Shown here one piece after another: positions 1 to 5,067 of a DNA stretch of 5,067 nucleotides. The stretch lies in the NCBI GenBank assembly GCA_016280565.1, contig JAEEGY010000192.1, forward strand, positions 1-5,067. The letters run 5' to 3'. A program made the position numbers and the translations under genes. This DNA is from Fretibacterium sp. Its GTDB lineage: Bacteria > Synergistota > Synergistia > Synergistales > Aminobacteriaceae. Below the pieces are notes generated by a model that was not told where the DNA came from, searched no databases, and was given only the letters and a program-made list of their open reading frames with translations. Every line of letters begins with the position of its first letter. The first letter of the stretch is position 1.

Positions 1-21
1 CAGCCGTGTTCCATCGCGCAT
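1..21 (-). CDS. possible start of a further gene, cut by the window edge
   Basis: On the minus strand, an ATG at 21-19 opens a frame reading MRDGTRL up to the window edge with no stop. A purine-rich GAGGAA at 29-34 lies about 8-9 nt upstream, which is a good ribosome-binding position. Two other ATGs are close by (28-26 and 14-12), so the exact start is open. The location just past the terminator of the S1 gene and on the same strand fits a new transcription unit. Seven codons are too few to name a product or to prove the gene is real. Confidence 0.3.
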
Positions 22-58
22 CCCCCATTTCCTCGTTCTAAGTCCGATTTGGAATTAA

Positions 59-91
59 ACACCGGGGAACGGCTCACGCCGTTCCCCGTGT
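59..91 (-). terminator. rho-independent-type terminator after the S1 gene
   Basis: A perfect 10-bp GC-rich stem (GGGGAACGGC with GCCGTTCCCC, at 78-87 and 64-73) closes a GTGA tetraloop, which belongs to the stable GNRA class on the minus-strand transcript. Four more pairs (ACAC with GTGT) extend the stem past one unpaired base at 63. The minus-strand transcript then runs into TTTAATT, a short and imperfect U-tract. The stem begins about 25 nt after the stop codon of the S1 gene, which is the expected place for the end of the miaA-ispH-S1 operon. The weak U-tract is the only point against it. Confidence 0.85.
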
Positions 92-116
92 CTTACTACA
101 TATTCGAATTTGCCGC

Positions 117-1721
117 TTACTCCCCAAAGTCCTGGCCCTTGAAGGCCTCGGCAAAGGGGTTGTACGAAAGCGTGTCCTCGTCAAGGACAGCTTCGCGCTG
201 CTGGCGCTGCCCGCCGCCGCGGCGGCCCTCCTTGCCCTCCTGCTGCTTCTTCTTAGGCTGCTGGGGCGCTCCGGCCGGAGCTGCTGCCGTGTTCGTTGCC
301 TGAGTCTCCGGCTGCTGCTCCTCCACTGCAGGAGCCTCCAGAGCGCTGAGGGAAAGACGCATCCTGCGCTGGCCGGGGTTGACCTCGATCACGCGGGCCA
401 CGACCTCCTGCCCCTCCTTCAGAACGTCGCCGGGCTTCTCCACGCGCTTCGTGCTGAGCTGCGAGATATGGATGAGAGCCTCGACCCCTTCCTCGACCTC
501 GACAAACGCGCCGAACTCCGCCAGGCGCACGACCTTGACCGAGATGTCCTGCCCCACGGTGTAGCGCTTGTCGATCTCGCGCCACGGGTCGTTGAGCTGC
601 TTATACCCAAGGCTGATGCGGCGCTTCACCGTATCCACGTCCAACACCAGCACCTCGATCTCCTGGCCCTTGCGGAACACATCGCGCGGCTTCTGGATCC
701 GGGCCCAGCTGATGTCGCCGATGTGGACAAGGCCCTCGATGCCGGGCTCCAGCTCCACAAAAGCGCCGAACTCCGTCAGGTTGGTGATGGGCCCTCTCAT
801 GACATCATCCTTATGGATGCGCTCGCTCACCGTATCCCACGGGTCGCCCTCCACCTGCTTGATGCTGAGGGAGATGCGGTCCTTCTCCTTGTCGATGCCG
901 ATGACCTTGACCGTCACCTTGTCGCCCTTCTTGTAGAGGTCGCGGATACGCACGTTGCGCTTCCAGGTGATCTCGCTCACATGGACCAGGCCGTCCATCG
1001 CACCGATGGTCACAAAAACGCCGAAATCGGTGATGCTGCTGACCTCGCCCTCAATAACGTCGCCCTCGTGCACCTCGTCATAGAACTTGGCGCGCTGCTC
1101 GGCAGCCTCCTTCTCCACAAGGTCCTTGCGGGAGAAGACGAGACGGTGCTTCCGGCGATCCCTCTCCAGGGGCTTCACCTCAAACTCCTGGCCGATGAAG
1201 TTCGCCAGGTTGACGCCCTTTCCGTTGCCGGCAAGGTGGGATACGGGGATGAACCCCTCAAGGCCGCAGCACGCAACCATCAGGCCGCCCTTGACCTTGC
1301 GGAGCCCCTTGACCAGGAGCGTCTCGTTCTGGGCCGCCTTCTCCTCGAACTCGGCCCAGCGGCGGTCGAACTCGTGGCGCCAGCGGCTGAGAAGGAGCTG
1401 CGCCTCCTCGCCCTCGCGGACGTTGATGACCTCTACCTCGATCTGGTCGCCCGGCTTGGGCTTCTCAACATCCTCGACCAGGACGCGGTGCGTCCACTCC
1501 TTCGAGGGGAGGACCCCCTCGCACTTGAACCCCACGTCGACCAGCCAGCCGTTCTCCGTCTCATCAATGACGGTGCCGGTGCGGATATCGCCCTTACGAA
1601 GGCGGCCTGTGCTGTCCATATACTGGTCCAGCATATCCTGCATCGTCTCGCCCTCCTGAGCGGCGGGCTCACGCACCTCACCCTGCACTGCCTGATCCAC
1701 GTTGTTCATTTCCTGATCCAT
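117..1721 (-). CDS. rpsA: 30S ribosomal protein S1 (five S1 domains)
   Basis: This 534-residue protein is a ribosomal protein S1, which binds single-stranded mRNA and helps the 30S subunit load and unfold transcripts. Five S1 (OB-fold) domains can be seen at about residues 43-113, 131-199, 218-288, 304-374 and 387-459. Domains 3 to 5 carry the classic FGVFV or FGAFVE strand followed by [14 protein letters not shown] or ALIHISQ. E. coli S1 has 557 residues and six domains, so this is a shorter domain set of the kind seen outside Proteobacteria. Domain 2 is the most divergent and has adjacent cysteines (residues 151-152). After residue 460 comes a low-complexity tail rich in Gln, Glu, Ala, Lys, Arg and Gly, with a basic stretch near 490-509, ending in an acidic/aromatic segment. 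The ATG start has an AAGGGGG site about 10 nt upstream. It is the last gene of the operon, 23 nt after ispH. The S1 family is certain; which S1 domains do which job is inference. Confidence 0.96.
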   Translation of the reverse strand: MDQEMNNVDQAVQGEVREPAAQEGETMQDMLDQYMDSTGRLRKGDIRTGTVIDETENGWLVDVGFKCEGVLPSKEWTHRVLVEDVEKPKPGDQIEVEVINVREGEEAQLLLSRWRHEFDRRWAEFEEKAAQNETLLVKGLRKVKGGLMVACCGLEGFIPVSHLAGNGKGVNLANFIGQEFEVKPLERDRRKHRLVFSRKDLVEKEAAEQRAKFYDEVHEGDVIEGEVSSITDFGVFVTIGAMDGLVHVSEITWKRNVRIRDLYKKGDKVTVKVIGIDKEKDRISLSIKQVEGDPWDTVSERIHKDDVMRGPITNLTEFGAFVELEPGIEGLVHIGDISWARIQKPRDVFRKGQEIEVLVLDVDTVKRRISLGYKQLNDPWREIDKRYTVGQDISVKVVRLAEFGAFVEVEEGVEALIHISQLSTKRVEKPGDVLKEGQEVVARVIEVNPGQRRMRLSLSALEAPAVEEQQPETQATNTAAAPAGAPQQPKKKQQEGKEGRRGGGQRQQREAVLDEDTLSYNPFAEAFKGQDFGE

Positions 1722-1731
1722 AACCCATAAT

Positions 1732-1738
1732 CCCCCTT
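1732..1738 (-). promoter_or_regulatory. ribosome-binding site of the S1 gene
   Basis: AAGGGGG differs at one position from the consensus AAGGAGG and ends 10 nt before the ATG at 1721-1719. It lies in the 23-nt gap after the ispH stop codon. It supports the S1 gene as separately initiated and not a continuation of ispH, which is in a different frame. Confidence 0.75.
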
Positions 1739-1744
1739 GACTAC

Positions 1745-2617
1745 CTATACCCCAACGGGCACAGGCATACTCGCGATTTTACTGCTTATATCATTGATAA
1801 GCCACTCGGGCGTGCTTGCCCCCGCGGCAATACCAATCCTTTTTCTGCCCTCGAACCATCCCGCGTTGTCCTCCAGCTCCCCGGCATCCTCCACCCAGAG
1901 GACGTCCAGGCCGCTGGCTGCAGCAATGTCTCGGAGCTTGCCCGTGTTGGCGCTGGCGCGTCCCCCGATGAGGACCACGCCGTCCACGCACCCCACCAGG
2001 GCACGCACTGCCTCCTGGCGCTCCACCGTCGCCCGGCATATCGTGTTGCACACATGGAGCTCTCCCGCCCGGCGCACCAGGGCCCCTGCCACGGCGGACA
2101 GGCGTTCCTCCCTCTGCGTCGTCTGGGAGATGAGGGCCATCTTCCCCCGCCGGGGCAGGGCTTCCGCCTCGGCCTCGTTAGCCACGACGTCCAGGCTGTC
2201 CTCCGCGCCGTTCACATGCCCGATGATCCCGCGGATCTCCGGGTGGTTCCGGTCCCCAAGGAGGACGATGTGATACCCCTCCTCCGAAAGGGAGCTGGCC
2301 AGCTCCTGGGCCCGGCTGACGAAGGGGCACGTCGTCTCGACGACCTCCGCTCCCTTGTCCCGAAGGGCCGCCAATACAGCCCGCGACTCCCCATGAGCCC
2401 GGATAAAGACCCTCGCCCCGGCGGGGACCTCCGCCTCGCTCTGGGCGACCTTCAGCCCCATCGCCTGAAGCCGTTCCACTTCCTGCGGGTTGTGGATGGG
2501 GAGCCCAATGGTCCAGACGTTGGTCTCACCGCGCTCCAACGCGCTCCGAATGGCGTCCACCGCGCGCTTCACTCCGAAGCAGAACCCCGCGTGGCCGGCT
2601 CTGACGACTTCTTTCAC
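1745..2617 (-). CDS. ispH: 4-hydroxy-3-methylbut-2-enyl diphosphate reductase (IspH/LytB)
   Basis: IspH is the last enzyme of the MEP pathway: it reduces HMBPP to a mixture of IPP and DMAPP with a [4Fe-4S] cluster. All the family landmarks are present in 290 residues. The three cluster cysteines are C13 (GFCFGV), C97 (TTCPFV) and C194 (NTICRAT). The substrate pocket is marked by H42 (IHNP), H75 (RAHG), H125 and the proton-relay E127 (NHPEI), the SQTT threonines at 166-167, S222 and N224 (SANTGKL), and GASTPEW near 266-272. The length is slightly short of E. coli IspH (316), mainly at the C-terminus, which is normal for many bacteria. The start is a GTG that overlaps the miaA stop by 4 nt (GTGA), with a strong GGAGGAGG 7 nt upstream, so translation is probably coupled to miaA. 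In Clostridia an S1 protein is often fused to the end of IspH; here the two are separate. Function is as sure as sequence alone allows. Confidence 0.98.
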   Translation of the reverse strand: MKEVVRAGHAGFCFGVKRAVDAIRSALERGETNVWTIGLPIHNPQEVERLQAMGLKVAQSEAEVPAGARVFIRAHGESRAVLAALRDKGAEVVETTCPFVSRAQELASSLSEEGYHIVLLGDRNHPEIRGIIGHVNGAEDSLDVVANEAEAEALPRRGKMALISQTTQREERLSAVAGALVRRAGELHVCNTICRATVERQEAVRALVGCVDGVVLIGGRASANTGKLRDIAAASGLDVLWVEDAGELEDNAGWFEGRKRIGIAAGASTPEWLINDISSKIASMPVPVGV

Positions 2618-3585
2618 GACACCGCCTCCTCCGTCCCATCGAGATGGGACAGCACCGCCTCCACGACCCCGTCAACAAGCTGAGACGCGGACAACTCAGA
2701 GATATCATACCACAAGGCGGGCCCAAATTTACTGAACCACGTCATCTGGCGGCGGCAAAAAGCGCGGGTCCGGGCCACAGCCCCCTCAAGGGCCTCGTCA
2801 AGGCTCATCTTTCCCCGGCGCCAGGCCGCCAGCTCACGGTAACCTAAGCCCTGCATGGGGGGAAAACGCTCGTCAAATCCGTGCTCTAACAGCCACGTGA
2901 CCTCCTCGGGGAACCCGGAGGAAAACTCCTCCGACAAACGGTCTGCAATGCGGGCAAAGAGCTCCGCCCGCGGGCGGGTCAGGGCGATATAGAGGACGTC
3001 GAAGCCAAAGTCCAGTTTTTCCCCCTCCGCATAGAGCTGTGAGGGCGGCGTCCCCGTCAGCTCCCATATCTCAAGGGCGCGGGAGACGCGGCGGATGTCG
3101 TTGGGGTGAAGACGCTCTGCCGTGACAGGGTCCACAGAGCCCAGCTGCGCGTGTAGCGCCACGGCCCCCTCCTGAGCGGCCCGCTCCTCATAGCGGCGGC
3201 GGACCTCCGGATCGTGGGGAAGCGAGGTATTCATGGATGCGTGGAAGAGGGCGTTGTAGTAGAAGGGCGTCCCCCCCACAAAGAGAGGGACACGGCCGCG
3301 GGCCGTGATGCGCCGCACCGCATCCACTGCTCCCTCAACAAACGCGGAAACCGAGAAGGGCTCGTCGGGGTCTGCAATGTCGATCAAATGATGAGGGATC
3401 TCACGGCGAGAAGTGAGGGAAACCTTATCCGTGCCCACATCCATATAACGGTAGACCTGCCGGGAATCCACAGAAACGATCTCCACCGGGGGCAGTCCCC
3501 GGGCGCTTGATTTTTCTGCGATATCCAGACTCAATGCCGTCTTGCCAACGGCAGTAGGTCCAATCAGGGCAACAACGCGGCTCAT
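2614..3585 (-). CDS. miaA: tRNA dimethylallyltransferase (tRNA A37 isopentenyltransferase)
   Basis: MiaA transfers the dimethylallyl group of DMAPP to N6 of A37 in tRNAs that read codons beginning with U, giving i6A37 and steadying codon-anticodon pairing. The 323-residue product has the usual family length. Visible motifs in order are the P-loop GPTAVGKT (9-16), VDSRQVYRYMDVGTDK (39-54) with the catalytic-type Asp40, the HHLID segment (65-69), GGTPFYY (104-110), HPNDIRRVSRALEI (160-173), the GLGYRE segment (246-251) and RRQMTWF (278-284), the last being a family signature near the C-terminus. The ATG start places the P-loop at the expected distance from the N-terminus; a modest AGAGG lies about 13 nt upstream, which is somewhat far. 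Its last codons carry the ribosome-binding site of ispH, and its stop overlaps the ispH start. Its substrate DMAPP is the product of that next gene, so the pairing makes biochemical sense. It is the first gene of the inferred operon. Confidence 0.98.
   Translation of the reverse strand: MSRVVALIGPTAVGKTALSLDIAEKSSARGLPPVEIVSVDSRQVYRYMDVGTDKVSLTSRREIPHHLIDIADPDEPFSVSAFVEGAVDAVRRITARGRVPLFVGGTPFYYNALFHASMNTSLPHDPEVRRRYEERAAQEGAVALHAQLGSVDPVTAERLHPNDIRRVSRALEIWELTGTPPSQLYAEGEKLDFGFDVLYIALTRPRAELFARIADRLSEEFSSGFPEEVTWLLEHGFDERFPPMQGLGYRELAAWRRGKMSLDEALEGAVARTRAFCRRQMTWFSKFGPALWYDISELSASQLVDGVVEAVLSHLDGTEEAVS
2625..2632 (-). promoter_or_regulatory. strong ribosome-binding site deciding the GTG start of ispH
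   Basis: GGAGGAGG lies inside the last codons of miaA and ends 7 nt before the GTG at 2617-2615. It is a near-perfect anti-16S match at ideal spacing. It supports the GTG, which gives the conserved N-terminus just before the GFCFGV motif, as the true start. No ATG competes in this short stretch. Confidence 0.85.
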
Positions 3586-3616
3586 CTGCTCAACTCAACC
3601 TCTTATTTCATTGAAG

Positions 3617-3641
3617 TTCAGGGGGACACTGCCCCCCTGAA
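3617..3641 (-). other. 9-bp hairpin in the gap before miaA
   Basis: TTCAGGGGG and CCCCCTGAA form a perfect 9-bp stem around a 7-nt loop. Neither strand has a T-run after the stem, so it is not a standard intrinsic terminator for the ankyrin gene. In the transcript from the promoter just upstream it would sit in the miaA leader, about 14 nt before the AGAGG site. It could be a weak terminator, a leader structure affecting miaA expression, or one copy of a dispersed intergenic repeat. The structure is plain in the sequence; its role is inference. Confidence 0.6.
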
Positions 3642-3662
3642 AACTCCAAAGAAAACTGGAAA
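3639..3662. repeat. 12-bp tandem repeat, two units
   Basis: GAAAACTCCAAA (3639-3650) is followed at once by GAAAACTGGAAA (3651-3662), with 10 of 12 bases identical. The only difference is CC against GG. The repeat abuts and slightly overlaps the stem of the neighbouring hairpin. It is too short to assign to a known element. Confidence 0.6.
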
Positions 3663-3666
3663 CAAC

Positions 3667-3702
3667 ATAGCTGAGTATAGCACAAACTCAGCGCCCCTCC
3701 AA
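3667..3702 (-). promoter_or_regulatory. sigma-70-type promoter for miaA-ispH-S1
   Basis: On the minus strand a -35 box TTGGAG (3697-3702) is separated by exactly 17 bp from a -10 box TATACT (3674-3679). The -10 is preceded by TGC, giving an extended -10 motif. Transcription would begin near 3667, leaving a leader of about 80 nt before the miaA start. The -35 lies within the last codons of the ankyrin gene and the -10 just past its stop, so the two genes are tightly packed but can be transcribed independently. The match is good for a position-by-eye call; transcription has not been shown. Confidence 0.6.
3670..3692. repeat. inverted repeat over the -10 box and the ankyrin gene stop
   Basis: GCTGAGT (3670-3676) and ACTCAGC (3686-3692) are perfect 7-bp inverted arms around 9 nt. 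One arm covers half of the predicted -10 box and the other covers the stop codon of the ankyrin gene (3688-3690). As DNA it could be an operator; as RNA it could be a short hairpin ending the ankyrin mRNA, followed by a poor T-rich stretch (TATGTTGTTT). Which one, if either, is open. Confidence 0.45.
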
Positions 3703-5067
3703 CAGGGGAATACAGTCTTTAGCGTTTCTCAGCCGGGCATAGCCCAGGGCATCCCGCCCCGTCCTGTCGGTCCTTGATGTGTCCGCCCCTGCTTCCAGGA
3801 GCAGCCGTACCGCGGGCGCGTTGCCGCTGGCCGCCGCGACCATCAGGGGCGTCGTCCCCCCGTTGTCGGGCAGGTCGGGTGAGCCTTTTATTGCCGAAAG
3901 GAGCTGTGCCAGACACTCCGTCCCGGCTTCCGCCGCCAGTCCCTCCGGCCTGGCTCGGGCGGCAAAGTGCAGCGGCGTCCAGCCGATGAAGTCCCTCGCC
4001 GCGGGATCCGCCCCGGCGGGCAGAAGGACCTTCGCGGCCCAGGTGCAGTTCCGGAGCGCCGCGTCCATCAGGGGGGTCATCTCCCGCTCCGCACGCGTAT
4101 CCACCTCAGCCCCGGCGCCGATCAGGAGTTTCATGATCTCCGTATTGTCCCCCTGGGCCTGCACAGACTGGGCAAGGGCCGTCATCCCTTCCCAGTCCCG
4201 CAGCGAGACATCTGCACTCAGGACAAGCAGCTCTCTTACCGCCGGCACATTGCCCGATACGGCGGCGGCCATCAGGGCCGTCATGCCCATACGGTTCTGA
4301 TAGTTGACGCTGGCACCGGCTGAGATCAATGACTTCAATCCCTCCATCTGCGCCGGATCGTGGGCGGCGAGCATGAGAGGGGTGATCCCGTCCCGCGTCT
4401 CCATGTCAAGGGACGCGCCAAAACCAGCCAGAAGCCGCAGCAGTTCAGGGCCGGCGTTCGACATCACAGCGAACGTTACAGCCATCCAACCGCTCTTATC
4501 CCTGAGCGCCGGATCAGCTCCCTTCTCCAGAAGCAGTCGAACCGTGGGAAGGTTGTGTGCGCGGCAGGCCTCCATCAGCGGGGTCATCAGACCACTGTCG
4601 CGGGTGTCGATGTCTCCGTTCTTCAGCAGCAGTTCCACTACATCGGTTGAGATCGAAGGGTTTGAGACCGCGAGGAAGATCGCCGAACGGTTCTGGTCAT
4701 CCTCCGCCAGTAAATCTGCTTTTCCAAGGATGAGGGCACGCAGCACCTCCGCATCCGTCCCTGCCGCCACAGCCCGCATCGCCGGCGTATAGCGGTGCAG
4801 ATCCCGCCGGTCCACGTCCGCTCCGGCCTCCACCAAAAGGCGGATCACCGCAGCGTTGGGGTGTTCACAGGCCGCCTGAAGCGGCGTGATACCCTCCCGG
4901 TTGGGGGTGTCCGCGGGTGCCCCGGCCTCCAAAAGGAGCTCCACGCACTGAGCGCAGCCCCGTGCCGCCGCCATCCACAGCGGAGTTCGCCCCGCCTTGT
5001 CCTGGACAGAAGCGGAGGCCCCCTGGCTCAGAAGCAGGGCCATCACCTGGGGAGAATCGTTTATCGC
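3688..5067 (-). CDS. ankyrin-repeat protein, 5' end beyond the window
   Basis: The frame is open to the window edge and gives 459 C-terminal residues, so the true start lies outside. The GTG/ATG pair at 5046-5041 is not a credible start: it falls within an ankyrin helix, has no ribosome-binding site, and the codons before it (AINDSPQ) continue the repeat. From the visible end there is one partial repeat and 13 repeats of about 33 residues, with TPL-type turns at residues 28, 61, 94, 128, 162, 195, 229, 263, 296, 331, 364, 406 and 439. Good repeats read G-x-TPL-x-AA then LLLEAGAD. Repeat 7 is degenerate (MAVTFAV) and repeat 12 has about nine extra residues. The last repeat is short and ends the protein at LLEGR, acting as a C-cap. 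Such arrays are protein-binding scaffolds; the partner, cell location and any N-terminal signal or enzymatic domain cannot be seen here. Neighbouring miaA appears to have its own promoter, so a shared function is not implied. Confidence 0.93.
   Translation of the reverse strand, partial: AINDSPQVMALLLSQGASASVQDKAGRTPLWMAAARGCAQCVELLLEAGAPADTPNREGITPLQAACEHPNAAVIRLLVEAGADVDRRDLHRYTPAMRAVAAGTDAEVLRALILGKADLLAEDDQNRSAIFLAVSNPSISTDVVELLLKNGDIDTRDSGLMTPLMEACRAHNLPTVRLLLEKGADPALRDKSGWMAVTFAVMSNAGPELLRLLAGFGASLDMETRDGITPLMLAAHDPAQMEGLKSLISAGASVNYQNRMGMTALMAAAVSGNVPAVRELLVLSADVSLRDWEGMTALAQSVQAQGDNTEIMKLLIGAGAEVDTRAEREMTPLMDAALRNCTWAAKVLLPAGADPAARDFIGWTPLHFAARARPEGLAAEAGTECLAQLLSAIKGSPDLPDNGGTTPLMVAAASGNAPAVRLLLEAGADTSRTDRTGRDALGYARLRNAKDCIPLLEGR

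Noticed and set aside
49..303. Plus-strand frame across the terminator hairpin
   Set aside because: It starts in the terminator region and runs antisense to the low-complexity S1 tail, and its Cys/Pro/Arg-rich sequence resembles no real protein.
468..1730. Plus-strand open frame of 420 codons antisense to the S1 gene
   Set aside because: It lies entirely opposite a well-conserved S1 gene, has no recognisable domain, and its Leu/Ala/Asp/His-rich composition is what reverse-reading GC-rich codons produces.
2054..2683. Plus-strand open frame of 209 codons antisense to ispH and the end of miaA
   Set aside because: It has no family motif and no good ribosome-binding site, and it sits opposite genes whose catalytic residues are all intact. 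It is a GC-driven shadow.
3779..4792. Plus-strand open frames opposite the ankyrin gene
   Set aside because: They recur with the repeat pattern of the ankyrin gene and are Ser/Arg/Ala/Pro-rich, as expected for antisense reading of GC-rich repeats.
5041..5046. GTG-ATG pair as the start of the ankyrin gene
   Set aside because: The frame stays open to the window edge with codons that continue an ankyrin helix, and no ribosome-binding site precedes the pair. The gene is treated as truncated.
3688..5067. Ankyrin tandem repeats as a CRISPR or DNA satellite array
   Set aside because: The 33-residue period is seen at protein level with strongly diverged DNA, there are no identical direct repeats with unique spacers, and the frame is intact.

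Overview
All four recognisable genes lie on the minus strand, so transcription runs from high to low coordinates. In that order they are a 5'-truncated ankyrin-repeat gene (3688 to the window edge), miaA (2614-3585), ispH (1745-2617) and a gene for a ribosomal protein S1 (117-1721). A strong GC-rich hairpin (59-91) follows the S1 gene. Beyond it, 1-21 may be the first codons of a further minus-strand gene. I see no convincing plus-strand gene; the long plus-strand open frames are GC-driven shadows of the minus-strand genes.

The organism is a high-GC bacterium using the MEP (non-mevalonate) isoprenoid pathway. An ispH gene directly followed by an S1 gene is known from Clostridia, where the two are often fused, and from related lineages. 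Here they are separate genes. Synergistota or a neighbouring anaerobic lineage fits this layout and base composition, but that placement is inference and is not proven by the window.

miaA, ispH and the S1 gene look like one operon. miaA and ispH overlap by 4 nt (GTGA), and ispH and the S1 gene are 23 nt apart with a good ribosome-binding site. IspH makes IPP and DMAPP, MiaA uses DMAPP to modify A37 of tRNAs reading U-starting codons, and S1 helps the 30S subunit bind mRNA. The operon therefore links isoprenoid supply, tRNA maturation and translation. A good promoter candidate (TTGGAG, 17 bp, TATACT with a TG extension) sits across the end of the ankyrin gene and would drive it.

The 102-nt gap between the ankyrin gene and miaA is the most structured non-coding part. 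It holds an inverted repeat over the -10 box, a 12-bp tandem repeat, a 9-bp hairpin, and a 16-codon open frame rich in Phe codons. The ankyrin protein has one partial and 13 recognisable repeats, and these appear to follow a higher-order period of five repeats. I do not see an unmistakably new multi-gene system; the leader of miaA and the architecture of the ankyrin array are the parts most worth a second look.
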